A DNA stretch of 64,000 nucleotides. Source: Marinomonas foliarum. GTDB taxonomy: Bacteria > Pseudomonadota > Gammaproteobacteria > Pseudomonadales > Marinomonadaceae. Position numbers and translations under genes: made by a program. Shown in pieces: positions 55,797 to 64,000 of the stretch. The notes under the pieces are model-generated. The model searched no databases. It saw nothing but the letters and a program-made list of their open reading frames with translations, and had not been told where the DNA came from. Position 1 is the first letter of the stretch. The number at the start of each line of letters is the position of its first letter. The stretch spans positions 36,040-100,039 of the forward strand of contig NZ_QPJQ01000011.1 in assembly GCF_003337275.1 (NCBI RefSeq), read 5' to 3'.

Positions 55797-56630
55797 CTAA
55801 GAAGAAACCGAGCGCCGATACTGGTCTGGCGTTGCCGCAACGCGTTTTTTAAACACCCGCTGAAAATGCGCTTGATCACTAAAGCCAACGGTCTGTGCCA
55901 CATCAACAATGGCTTGACCTTGCTTCAAGGCTTGCTGACCAAGTTGAATACGACGATTCAAACGATAAGCATGTGGTGTCATATTAAAGTGGCGCTTAAA
56001 CGCACGAACTAAATAACCAGTACTGTATCCAAACTCGGCGCTAATTTGTTCAATCGAAGTATCGTGCAAACAGTAGTTATTCAAATAGTCCGCCACTTGA
56101 TATAGGTTATTCACAGGCAAAGCTGTGGAAGATTCGATGTTATTCGCATCCAACTCCGTGAACAAGTCCACCAGCACCGCTTCTAGCTTTTGGCCTTTTT
56201 CTAAAGACGAAAAAGTTGCAGCCATTAGACATTCACATACTTCTACAAACGCTTGATACGCCTGAACTGACATTAAAGTATCACCCAGGGTATCTTGCCA
56301 GACCTGAGTTCTTCTAATGCCACGGGCAAACAACAAGGACGCAAGCCAGTCTTTATCTAGATGCATCATGTAATAGGCCCAAGGGGAGTCTTGACAAGGG
56401 TTACAGGCATGAACCACATCTGGATTCATCATTACCAAAGCGCCGCGTTCAACACCGTGTAAGCGGTCTGCACAGAGAAATTCACTCTGGCCTTGCACAA
56501 TGGCACCAATCGACCACTCTTGATGGGAATGCGGTGCATAGCTGACTTGTCTGCCATCCAATACTTGGCGAAGTTCGACATAAGGCAAAGCCGGATCTCG
56601 CCAAAAAATCGGATGGGTAAAAGGTGTCAT
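55797..56630 (-). CDS. AraC-family regulator
   Basis: 277 residues. The N-terminal cupin-like AraC_binding domain (VSYAPHSHQEWSIGAIVQG at about 30-50) is followed by a pair of helix-turn-helix motifs, ending with VDVAQTVGFSDQAHFQRVFKK. It is convergent with the LysE gene; regulator-exporter pairs of this kind are common, so LysE is a possible target. Confidence 0.9.
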   Translation of the reverse strand: MTPFTHPIFWRDPALPYVELRQVLDGRQVSYAPHSHQEWSIGAIVQGQSEFLCADRLHGVERGALVMMNPDVVHACNPCQDSPWAYYMMHLDKDWLASLLFARGIRRTQVWQDTLGDTLMSVQAYQAFVEVCECLMAATFSSLEKGQKLEAVLVDLFTELDANNIESSTALPVNNLYQVADYLNNYCLHDTSIEQISAEFGYSTGYLVRAFKRHFNMTPHAYRLNRRIQLGQQALKQGQAIVDVAQTVGFSDQAHFQRVFKKRVAATPDQYRRSVSS

Positions 56631-56669
56631 CTTATCTTCCTATCAATCAAACCGTTTAGGTCAAATCTT

Positions 56670-57476
56670 TTACGGTAAGCAACTGAAGCGAAACGTGTCA
56701 TCCAGCGCCTTAGGCAGTACCAAAGTACTGAACTGTAAGCGTTCTGATTGTTTGCATACGCTATTTCGCTCTGATTCATCGTCCACATAAATGCGACGAT
56801 ATTCTGTATTAAAAACAGGCTTGCCGGCTTTAATAAAGTTCGAATAAGAACGGCATTCAGAGTATTCAAAGCATTGCTCTGTGACAGCAAAATCAAAATC
56901 GCTGCTCAGCGCTCGAGCCTGATCAGGATCGTTTTTCAAACCAATTGCCAAGCCTCTACTATGAGCCTCTGCCGCTAAAAAGCGATTATAATCTAACTGA
57001 TCATTAGCTCGAAACGAAAAACCCGTATTCGTTCGATAACTGTCTACGTTATCCGGCTCAACGCCATCACACCCTTTTGTGACGGCTAAATCCAGACGGC
57101 GAATCATCACCTCACGCACTTGGCTAGAACGAATATCCAACCAACGCTCATTATCCCAACCACTCAGCGTTTTGCCCAAATCTTTGATGGCAAAATCCGC
57201 AGCGTCAGGACGCCAGTCTTCGTAAGAACCGGCCGAGAAATAACAAATCACTTTTTTATCGGAGGCTTGCAGACGTTGAATCAGTTCAACAGAAGAATCA
57301 AATAAATCAATGTCGTATAAATCCACGTCGTAACCTTCATTAACAACCCCATCCAGTTGCCAATGCCAAGTCGCAGACACCGGTGGACGATACCAATCAT
57401 CCGCCGCATAAAGAGGAGAAAAGAAAGTCGACAGAAAAAGACACAACACAGGAATTGGAAAAAGTAGTACGCGCAT
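56670..57476 (-). CDS. GH114 family protein, endo-alpha-1,4-polygalactosaminidase-like
   Basis: 268 residues from ATG 57476, with GGGG six bases upstream; an ATG four codons earlier is possible. A signal peptide (to about 25, ending YAADD) is followed by a TIM-barrel-like domain with WQLDGVVNEGYDVDLYDIDL, CYFSAGSYEDWRPD and GCDGVEPDNVDSY, the marks of GH114. It may be secreted or periplasmic. The polysaccharide substrate is unknown. Confidence 0.85.
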   Translation of the reverse strand: MRVLLFPIPVLCLFLSTFFSPLYAADDWYRPPVSATWHWQLDGVVNEGYDVDLYDIDLFDSSVELIQRLQASDKKVICYFSAGSYEDWRPDAADFAIKDLGKTLSGWDNERWLDIRSSQVREVMIRRLDLAVTKGCDGVEPDNVDSYRTNTGFSFRANDQLDYNRFLAAEAHSRGLAIGLKNDPDQARALSSDFDFAVTEQCFEYSECRSYSNFIKAGKPVFNTEYRRIYVDDESERNSVCKQSERLQFSTLVLPKALDDTFRFSCLP

Positions 57477-57611
57477 AGTGGACCCCATATGCTCAAAAGG
57501 CTAAAAAGCCCACGACAGGTCTTGCCGTAATCTATCACTCTACTCTGTTATGACGGCAAAAGCTTACAATCTAAAAAATCATTCGCTCTCTACCAATTCT
57601 TTCGAAGACTC

Positions 57612-58244
57612 TTAATCAATCAACTGCTTAGCTAAAGCGTATTTTATCAAGCCTGCAGAAGTATGAATATCTAACTTGTTTTTTACATTTTGACGATGGG
57701 TTTCAACGGTTCTGACACTAATATCCAAAGTCTGAGCAATTTCTTTATTGGATAATCCTGCCGCTAGCGCTTTTAATACCGCGGTTTCACGCTTGGTCAA
57801 TTCTTCACTTTCTTTTGCAGAAGACGCGAGAGAAAACAAAGAGTCTGAAGCGCCAGAACTAAAATACGTACCACCTTGGTGTACGGTATTGATGGCTTGC
57901 ACCAACTCTTCAGACGATACATCTTTTAACACATAGCCATTCGCACCAGACTGAATCAAAGACAAAATATATTCTTTGTCATTATGCATACTCAGCATCA
58001 AAATCTTCACATTGGGCTGTTCTACTTTGAATCTCTTTGTGGCTTCTAAGCCATTTAACACTGGCATTGATACATCCATGAGAACCAAATCGGGCTGAGT
58101 TTCTTTGGCTCTTGCTAAGGCGTCCAAGCCATTCGACGCAGTGGCAATAATGTCGATATTGCCTTCCAATTCCAAGCGAGCTTGCAGGCCATCCAGTACC
58201 AGCATGTGATCATCGACTAAGAGAACACGAATTTTTTTTGTCAT
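57612..58244 (-). CDS. NarL/LuxR-type response regulator
   Basis: 210 residues from ATG 58244 with GAAGAG upstream; a GTG three codons earlier is less likely. The receiver has LLVDDH and phosphoacceptor Asp57 in LVLMDVSMPVLNG. The C-terminal LuxR-type helix-turn-helix (about 145-205, LAAGLSNKEIAQTLDISVRT) binds DNA. It is encoded 23 bp after a histidine kinase, forming one two-component unit next to a TRAP transporter. Confidence 0.95.
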   Translation of the reverse strand: MTKKIRVLLVDDHMLVLDGLQARLELEGNIDIIATASNGLDALARAKETQPDLVLMDVSMPVLNGLEATKRFKVEQPNVKILMLSMHNDKEYILSLIQSGANGYVLKDVSSEELVQAINTVHQGGTYFSSGASDSLFSLASSAKESEELTKRETAVLKALAAGLSNKEIAQTLDISVRTVETHRQNVKNKLDIHTSAGLIKYALAKQLID

Positions 58245-58267
58245 TATTATCACTCTTCACTTACTGG

Positions 58268-59629
58268 TTAAAGATGTTGCTCAAGGGGCAATAGCGCACG
58301 CACTGTAGTGCCTTTATCACGTTGCGACTCCAATATGAAATCACCACCAATCAATTCGATTCGCTCGCGCATATTGATCAAACCGATCCCTGAAAACAGC
58401 TCCGATTTTTTCGAGATACCTTTACCATCATCCAAACACTCAAACACAACTTGCCTATGTAACTGCGAAACCTGTAGCGAAATATTCTTAGCCTCGGCAT
58501 GCTTTTCAATATTCGTTAGCGACTCTTGAGTAAGGCGATACACCGTAATTTCTATTTCATCAGGCAACTTAGCGGCCACATCAAAACGATACGCCACCTG
58601 GATTCCTGTTCGCTCCATGAACTGGTCAATCAAAGCTTGTAAGGCTGTATCCAAGCCTAAATCATCTAATAAAGTAGGTCGTAAGTTATGGGAAATCTGC
58701 CGCACTTCACTGATGGTTTGGTTTATTAAATCACCGGCTTTTTCCAACTCCTGATGAATCACTTCTTTTTCATGACCGCGATTTAACTTGTTTTCTGCTA
58801 ACTCAATTCGAAACTTACAACTCACCAATAATTGATTAATGCCATCATGAAGTTCACGAGAAAAGCCTCGCCTTTCACTAACTTGCAAGCGCATAAAACG
58901 CTGCGCCAGTTCCTTTAGCCTTGAGTCCGCTAATTTGTGCTCATGGAGATTGATCGCCAACCCCAACAAGATAACCAACACCACAGTCACCACAACCACT
59001 TCAATGACTGTAAAAAAGCTGCGCTGAATATTGTCATTCATCGTCGCTTTGGTTTTCGCCAATTCTGCGTAGATGTCATCGAGATACAACCCGGTTCCCA
59101 TCATCCAATCCCATCGATCGATAGCAACTACATAACCCAACTTATCCTCTTGCTTCATCAGTGGCGGCTTCTCCCATATATATCTATGATAGCCACCACC
59201 TGCTTGAGCAGCTCGGATTAACCCCTGAATCAGGAAATTCCCTGAACGATCCTGAAAATCCCATAAGTTTTTACCGACAAAATCCGGTTGGGTTGGATGG
59301 ACTAAATTGACCCCAGACATTTCATAAGCGAAAAAGTACCCATCATCTTCATAACTTAATCCCTCCAGAATTTTCTTCACGCGGTCCTGCGCTTCTGCGT
59401 CGTCTAATTCGTCATTTTCCAATATAGGGCGAATCGCAGACATGGCGATATTAACGTGGTTTTTTAATGCCTGTTTCTTGGCATTAACCAAGTTAAATTC
59501 ATAAATAGATAATTCTTGTGAAGCTAAATCACGGGCAGATTGAAAGCCTAGATACGTAATAATGGCAGTCGCTACAATGAGCGGTGCGACAGCAAGAAGA
59601 ATAATTTTACTTTTTAATCCCACGGACAA
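58268..59629 (-). CDS. Cache-domain sensor histidine kinase (NarX-like core)
   Basis: 453 residues. A first membrane helix (about 7-28) is followed by a periplasmic single-Cache domain (about 32-200, with DDGYFFAYEMSGVNLVHPTQ and GYVVAIDRWDWMMGTGLYLDD) and a second helix (about 205-227). The HisKA_3 region has His261 in SRELHDGINQLL; the HATPase domain ends SGIGLINMRERIELIGGDF. It probably senses a small organic acid, since Cache domains of this type and TRAP genes are adjacent. Confidence 0.93.
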   Translation of the reverse strand: MSVGLKSKIILLAVAPLIVATAIITYLGFQSARDLASQELSIYEFNLVNAKKQALKNHVNIAMSAIRPILENDELDDAEAQDRVKKILEGLSYEDDGYFFAYEMSGVNLVHPTQPDFVGKNLWDFQDRSGNFLIQGLIRAAQAGGGYHRYIWEKPPLMKQEDKLGYVVAIDRWDWMMGTGLYLDDIYAELAKTKATMNDNIQRSFFTVIEVVVVTVVLVILLGLAINLHEHKLADSRLKELAQRFMRLQVSERRGFSRELHDGINQLLVSCKFRIELAENKLNRGHEKEVIHQELEKAGDLINQTISEVRQISHNLRPTLLDDLGLDTALQALIDQFMERTGIQVAYRFDVAAKLPDEIEITVYRLTQESLTNIEKHAEAKNISLQVSQLHRQVVFECLDDGKGISKKSELFSGIGLINMRERIELIGGDFILESQRDKGTTVRALLPLEQHL

Positions 59630-59690
59630 AGACCTTTTTTATTATTTTTTAGGCTTTCAATATTTAATGATGGTCAGAAAACGCTATCAA

Positions 59691-59716
59691 CAAAAAAGCG
59701 GGTAAAGACCCGCTTC
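59691..59716 (-). terminator. Terminator after dctM of the second TRAP operon
   Basis: AAGCGGGT and ACCCGCTT form a perfect 8-bp stem with a 4-nt loop, followed on the minus strand by six T. It separates the TRAP operon from the kinase gene. Confidence 0.88.
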
Positions 59717-59744
59717 CTTGCTCTATATTTTATCCCGTTATAAA

Positions 59745-61034
59745 TCAGTCCATGCCATATAACTCTGGGAAAACCATAATACTGACCAGAACTAAGACTT
59801 GAATCAATATAAATGGCATGACGCCTTTATAAATGTCCGTTGTTCTAATCGAACTTGGAGCCACCCCTTTTAAATAGAATAGACTAAAACCAAACGGCGG
59901 GGTTAAGAAAGATGTCTGTAGATTCATCGCAATCAAGATCGCAAACCACACCATATTGATCCCTAACGCTTCGGCAACAGGCGCTAAAATCGGCACAATA
60001 ATAAAGGCAATCTCAACAAAGTCGATAAAGAACCCCAAGATCAAGATCGCAATCATGGCTAAGATAATAAAGCCCCATTTTTCACCTGGAAGATTCAATA
60101 ACACTTCTTCTACGATCGCATCGCCACCAGTGTAACTAAACGCCATAGAAAAGGCCGTTGCACCCATTAGAATAGCAAACACCATCGCCGTGACTTTTAC
60201 CGTTTCTAAGCCACTGTCATAAAGCATTTTCCAACTAAACTGACGATAAATAAGTGCCAATATAATTGCTCCCACGCCGCCTAATGCAGAAGATTCTGTC
60301 GGTGTAGCAATGCCGGTAAAGATAGAACCCAATACAATCAATACCAAGGCCAACGGCGGAATAATCGCTTTTAACGCACTACGAATTTGCTGTGCGCGAG
60401 TTTCATCATCCAAATCCTGTGGCATCGCTGGCGCAAGCTCAGGTTTTAAGAAAGTAAGAATCAAGATATAAACAATATAACAAGCAATGAGAATCATGCC
60501 AGGAAACAAAGCCGCCTGGAAAAGGTCGCCCACAGGAATACCTAAAACATCCCCTAAGATGATCAGAATAATCGATGGTGGAATAATTTGGCCCAAGGTG
60601 CCAGACGCACAAATTGTGCCGCAAGCTAACGACTTACTGTAGTTGTACTTCAGCATAACTGGCAAAGAGATTAGACCCATTGCCACGACACTTGCACCAA
60701 CAACACCAGTCGATGCCGCTAACAGCGCACCCACTAAAATAGTCGAAATAGCCAAACCACCGCGAACGCCACCAAACAGTTTGCCCATGGCCTCTAATAG
60801 CTGTTCTGCCAACTTAGTCTTTTGTAAAACGATACCCATGAATACAAATAATGGCACCGCCATCATCACCGTATTTTCCATGTAGCTTTGAATGCGGAAC
60901 GGCATGAAAGCAAACATATCAAAACCTTCAGCAAATACGCCAAAGATCAAAGCAATGCCGCCAAAGGTAAAGGCAACAGGGAACCCCAGTAAAAGCATTA
61001 CTAGGGCAACGAAAAACATGATTATTCCAATCAT
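59745..61034 (-). CDS. dctM: TRAP transporter large permease (second module)
   Basis: 429 residues with about twelve membrane helices of the DctM family. It contains CASGTLGQIIPPSIILIILGD in the middle and TSFLTPPFGFSLFYLKGVAP near the end. It is downstream of dctQ by 33 bp on the minus strand. It transports an organic acid whose identity depends on the binding protein. Confidence 0.93.
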   Translation of the reverse strand: MIGIIMFFVALVMLLLGFPVAFTFGGIALIFGVFAEGFDMFAFMPFRIQSYMENTVMMAVPLFVFMGIVLQKTKLAEQLLEAMGKLFGGVRGGLAISTILVGALLAASTGVVGASVVAMGLISLPVMLKYNYSKSLACGTICASGTLGQIIPPSIILIILGDVLGIPVGDLFQAALFPGMILIACYIVYILILTFLKPELAPAMPQDLDDETRAQQIRSALKAIIPPLALVLIVLGSIFTGIATPTESSALGGVGAIILALIYRQFSWKMLYDSGLETVKVTAMVFAILMGATAFSMAFSYTGGDAIVEEVLLNLPGEKWGFIILAMIAILILGFFIDFVEIAFIIVPILAPVAEALGINMVWFAILIAMNLQTSFLTPPFGFSLFYLKGVAPSSIRTTDIYKGVMPFILIQVLVLVSIMVFPELYGMD

Positions 61035-61067
61035 AAATAACCTACAAACTTAAAATGGAGACAAGAC

Positions 61068-61607
61068 TCAATGTTGAATGGGAGGGTGCGAAAAACCTTC
61101 TTCGCTAACGCCTCGCAGCACATTAATGCAGCGAATAACCATTCCTAACCCACTGATCGTCATAGAGAAAAAAGCAAAAGGAATAACCGCTTTAATTATC
61201 CAACGGTAAGGAAGACCACCCGGATCGCCACTGGTTTCGCCCAAAGCATAAGCTTCATGAGCAAAGCCAACGCCGTAATATCCCACTAACAAAGTAAAAG
61301 GAATTAAGAAAAACACGCAGCCAAACAGATCAATCCATGCCTTTCCTCGAATAGACAAATTTTCATAGATCAAATCCACACGAACATGACCGCCGTGCTG
61401 AATGCCGTACGGAATACCTAATAAGAAAATCGCAGCATATAAATGCCATTCCAATTCCTGCATTCCAATAGACACATCGTTGAAGACATAACGCATCAAA
61501 ACATCGTAGAAAACATTGAACAGTAAGACGATAAACAACAGCGTCGAAAGCATACCAAGGAAATTAGAAAAACGAGTGATGCCTCGTTCTAGGGTGGTTA
61601 ACAACAT
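61068..61607 (-). CDS. dctQ: TRAP transporter small permease (second module)
   Basis: 179 residues with four helices. It has the FYDVLMRYVFNDVSIGMQELEW segment of DctQ-like proteins with a TakQ-like length. It is preceded by a 12-bp hairpin that follows the binding-protein gene. Confidence 0.9.
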   Translation of the reverse strand: MLLTTLERGITRFSNFLGMLSTLLFIVLLFNVFYDVLMRYVFNDVSIGMQELEWHLYAAIFLLGIPYGIQHGGHVRVDLIYENLSIRGKAWIDLFGCVFFLIPFTLLVGYYGVGFAHEAYALGETSGDPGGLPYRWIIKAVIPFAFFSMTISGLGMVIRCINVLRGVSEEGFSHPPIQH

Positions 61608-61619
61608 GACAAACTCCTA

Positions 61620-61656
61620 GAAAAAGCACGGCGAATACATGCTGTTCGCCGTGCTT
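61620..61656 (-). promoter_or_regulatory. Hairpin between dctP and dctQ of the second TRAP operon
   Basis: AAGCACGGCGAA and TTCGCCGTGCTT form a perfect 12-bp stem with a 9-nt loop, followed on the minus strand by a short T-run. It lies 7 bp after the dctP stop, where partial termination would favour binding protein. Confidence 0.7.
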
Positions 61657-61663
61657 AGAGGTT

Positions 61664-62749
61664 TTATTCTGCTAAACTATCAACACTGTCCAAATAAGCT
61701 CGGTCAGAAATGTTGGTCCAAACGCGTACTTTCTTCATGTACTTAGCTTGAGAGTCCAAGATCTCTTTCGCCAAAGGATCTTCGGCCGCTTTTTCATCAA
61801 GTAGCTCTTGGTTAGCCTTTTTCATCGCTACAAGCACTTCTTTCGGGAAGGTTTTCACCTGAACATTCGGGTATTCTGTCTTCATTGTCGCCCAGTTTTC
61901 CGCGCTCTCGTGGTAAGACTGAATGTACATGTCGTAAGACGCTAACTTCATTGAAGTACGAAGAATTTCACGAAGATCCTCAGGAAGCTTTTTCCACGTG
62001 CGCTCGTTTACTAGGAACTGAAGTTCCGTTGCTGGCTCATGCCAGCCTGTGTAGTAGTAAGGCGCAATTTTGTGGAACCCCATACGTAAATCAAGAGACG
62101 GTCCAACCCACTCAAGTGCATCGATAGTACGACGCTCAAGCGCTGTGTAAAGTTCACCAGAAGCGATATTGGTAGGCTTAGCGCCCAGTTTCGCTAGGAC
62201 TTCACCCGCAAAGCCTGGAATACGCATTTTCAGACCTTGTAGGTCGTCAAGAGAATTGATTTCTTTTTGGAACCAGCCACCCATTTGGTTGCCAGTATTA
62301 CCACCTGGGAACGACAATAGACCAAACGGTTGATACACTTTCTGCATCAACTCCATGCCACCGCCGTGATAGAACCAGCCGTACTGCTCAGGCGTAATCA
62401 TGCCAAAAGGCATAGTGGTAAAGTATAGCGTATTTGGCACCTTGCCTTTCCAGTAGTAAGACGCAGAATGCCCCATGTCGTACTGACCAGAACGCACCAT
62501 ATCAAACACACCCAAAGCGGCTTTGTGTTTGTTAGCTGAGTCGATAGTGATTTTTAAACGTCCATTAGACATTTCATCAGCAATGCGCGCCATATTTCGA
62601 GGGGCATCACCAAAGATAGGGAAATTAGATGACCAAGTTTCAGCCATCTTCAGTTTATAAACTTTATCCGCTGCGATAGCAGGTAAAGAGAAAGCACTAA
62701 GAGCCACTGCAGTTGCAGCAACAAGAGTTGTGAGTTTTAAGGATTTCAT
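61664..62749 (-). CDS. dctP: TRAP substrate-binding protein (2-oxo/monocarboxylic acid type)
   Basis: 361 residues from ATG 62749, with a signal peptide of about 26 (ending AIAAD); another ATG lies four codons upstream. The MGHSASYYWKGK, LKMRIPGFAGEV and LEWVGPSLDLRMGFHK segments follow the TakP type, which binds 2-oxo acids and related monocarboxylates. The ligand is not certain. It heads the TRAP operon, with a two-component system downstream. Confidence 0.85.
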   Translation of the reverse strand: MKSLKLTTLVAATAVALSAFSLPAIAADKVYKLKMAETWSSNFPIFGDAPRNMARIADEMSNGRLKITIDSANKHKAALGVFDMVRSGQYDMGHSASYYWKGKVPNTLYFTTMPFGMITPEQYGWFYHGGGMELMQKVYQPFGLLSFPGGNTGNQMGGWFQKEINSLDDLQGLKMRIPGFAGEVLAKLGAKPTNIASGELYTALERRTIDALEWVGPSLDLRMGFHKIAPYYYTGWHEPATELQFLVNERTWKKLPEDLREILRTSMKLASYDMYIQSYHESAENWATMKTEYPNVQVKTFPKEVLVAMKKANQELLDEKAAEDPLAKEILDSQAKYMKKVRVWTNISDRAYLDSVDSLAE

Positions 62750-62833
62750 TGTTTTTATCATCCTGTGAGTCTTATTTTTTTATAATTTAAGATCGAGCAG
62801 GATAGATAATGACGCGTACAGAAAGTGCAAACA

Positions 62834-62845
62834 ATTCGTACGAAT
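62834..62845. promoter_or_regulatory. Perfect 12-bp palindrome upstream of the second TRAP operon
   Basis: ATTCGTACGAAT is self-complementary and lies 85 bp before the dctP start. It could be a site for the NarL-type regulator downstream, but this is inference. Confidence 0.35.
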
Positions 62846-62926
62846 ACCGAGTACTAAACCGGAAACTACGCACATGACTCAGTATTACTACGTAGAAATA
62901 AATGAAAAGCAGTCCAAATTAAAGCG

Positions 62927-63691
62927 CTAACCTTCTGCCAACAATGAAACGAGTGTTGGCTCTATTGCCTCAGCAAAAAGTTGATATTGACTAGTATTCG
63001 GATGCAAAAAGTCATTCATCACATCACTGGTGATTCGGCCTTTTTCATCCAAAAAAACGTGATTAATATCGCGAAAAAAGACTTTTTCATCGTCAGCGTA
63101 AGTTCGAATAATCTGATTCACTTCGTTATTTAGCATACGCAGCTTTTGTGTTGGTTTGGCACTACGAGGAAAAATAGCCAACAGCAACACTTTAGTCTTC
63201 GGTAACTTTTCTGCCAATACAGACAGAATCTGCTTAATTCCTAACGCCGTGTCTTCGGCCTTATCCATGCGATGGCCAGCGTTATTGGTTCCAATCAATA
63301 AAACCAATAACTTAGGCTGAATATTATCAATTTCCCCATGAGCCAATCGCCATAAAACATTCTCTGTCTTATCGCCATTAAAGCCCAAATTCAGCGCATT
63401 CCTTGATTGATAAAAATCCTGCCAAACATCGGCGCCCTCTTTCTCCCAAGCTTGCGTGATGGAATCCCCAAGAAACACCAAATCCACTCGCGCCATAGCA
63501 TTTTTTTCAGCCAGCTTTTCCTCATGGCGAGGTAACCACCAAACAGTATCCTGCTTCGTAGAAAAGATAGACAAAGGAGAATGTGAATCGACTGAAGTTG
63601 ACGGCATAAAAGGAATAACTTGTTTAATGGGTATCGCACAGACTATCTGATTGCAGATAAACTTAACAGATTGAATCCCTTCGCCTGACAA
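62927..63691 (-). CDS. SGNH/GDSL-family hydrolase
   Basis: Hydrolase domain with LVFLGDSITQAW (catalytic serine about residue 77 by this start), the Gly of NLGFNGDKT, the Asn of LLIGTNNAGH, and the late DFLHPN with His. The nearest family is the PAF-acetylhydrolase type of SGNH esterases. The start is uncertain: this frame opens with TTG 63691, no clear ribosome site is visible, and the first 28 residues are unconvincing; ATG 63607 would give a protein from MPSTS. No convincing signal peptide is seen. Confidence 0.8.
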   Translation of the reverse strand: MSGEGIQSVKFICNQIVCAIPIKQVIPFMPSTSVDSHSPLSIFSTKQDTVWWLPRHEEKLAEKNAMARVDLVFLGDSITQAWEKEGADVWQDFYQSRNALNLGFNGDKTENVLWRLAHGEIDNIQPKLLVLLIGTNNAGHRMDKAEDTALGIKQILSVLAEKLPKTKVLLLAIFPRSAKPTQKLRMLNNEVNQIIRTYADDEKVFFRDINHVFLDEKGRITSDVMNDFLHPNTSQYQLFAEAIEPTLVSLLAEG

Positions 63692-64000
63692 GATTTTTTG
63701 TGAATAAAATGGTGCCTTACCCCCAGACTAGATTGAATACATGTTGTCACTCAACGTTAACAAAGCATCACGAAGATCAACAAAGGCCCCGCCATTGGCA
63801 CATACAAATGGATTAAAGTTTTAATAACTAAACCAAGATAATAGAGAGACATGCTAAATGGCTAAATTGCTGCAAGCGAACACAATACTAAGATAGGATT
63901 CCTTGAGACGAAAAAAAGCCCTGACAGCATAGCTATCAGGGCCTTGTTAATATAAAGCTTGATGATACTTCCCCTATTGCGGGACGATCTACTCTTACAT
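63692..64000. other. 309-bp right end of the window
   Basis: No frame that I would call. It contains the terminator of a minus-strand gene beyond the window and the promoter region of the SGNH gene. Confidence 0.4.
63911..63943 (-). terminator. Minus-strand terminator of a gene beyond the window
   Basis: GCCCTGA and TCAGGGC form the outer stem with a partly paired interior; on the minus strand it is followed by seven T. It should end a transcript that enters from the right edge. Confidence 0.75.

Overview
The window is a chromosomal stretch of a free-living marine-type gammaproteobacterium. The organism is inferred from gene content and order only: glnA-glnL-glnG, gpmI-envC-ctpA-yibQ, yibN-grxC-secB, two TRAP transporters, an HBM-type chemoreceptor and a moderate AT bias fit an Oceanospirillales member, with Marinomonas as my best guess. 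Gene density is high. I see no rRNA, tRNA, CRISPR array, insertion sequence, phage gene or attachment site.

Layout. (1) 1-4.8 kb: the end of glnA, the NtrB/NtrC pair with its own candidate NtrC site and sigma-54 promoter, a DUF3461 protein and tsaC. (2) 4.9-9.9 kb: a livFGMH/binding-protein ABC operon on the minus strand, with a second well-matched sigma-54 promoter. (3) 10.3-15.4 kb: gpmI-envC-ctpA-yibQ, linking glycolysis to cell-wall turnover. (4) 15.5-21.6 kb: an L-lysine/pipecolate catabolic block (amaA, amaB, LysR, DUF1338 2-oxoadipate dioxygenase) lying between gpmI and yibN-grxC-secB, which are close neighbours in several relatives. (5) 21.7-27.1 kb: yibN-grxC-secB, then a probable envelope operon made of a tiny CPxC/membrane peptide, a COG3014 lipoprotein, an LpoB-like lipoprotein and an LPP20-like lipoprotein; then a SEC-C protein. 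(6) 27.2-29.6 kb: divergent pobA/pobR for 4-hydroxybenzoate. (7) 29.7-36.8 kb: a 60-residue protein, an EAL-CBS-GGDEF protein, a metallophosphoesterase, a divergent Rrf2/SDR pair, and a DnaQ-like exonuclease joined to a cNMP-CBS-DUF294 protein. (8) 37-41.8 kb: a gluconate module (TRAP transporter, gluconokinase, GntR) with three GntR-type operators. (9) 41.9-49.7 kb: a ferric-citrate-type iron locus, fecBCDE-fecIR plus a TonB-dependent receptor that does not look like classical FecA, with three Fur-like boxes. (10) 49.8-57.5 kb: an isochorismatase-fold protein, a chemoreceptor, a LysR/DJ-1 divergent pair, a Dabb protein, a LysE exporter, an AraC regulator and a GH114 protein. (11) 57.6-63.7 kb: a Cache-domain histidine kinase/NarL-type regulator beside a second TRAP transporter, then an SGNH hydrolase.

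How it works together. The window is dominated by uptake and catabolism of small organic nutrients (branched-chain amino acids, lysine derivatives, 4-hydroxybenzoate, gluconate, an unknown organic acid), each with an adjacent regulator or recognisable operator. Nitrogen control (NtrC/sigma-54) probably covers glnLG and perhaps the liv operon; Fur and FecIR cover iron. All three binding-protein-dependent organic-nutrient transporters carry an inverted repeat just after the binding-protein gene, a plausible way to make more binding protein than membrane subunits. I found no clearly new defence or mobile system. The least described parts are the small-peptide/three-lipoprotein operon, the 60-residue protein beside the c-di-GMP protein, and the DUF294/exonuclease pair.
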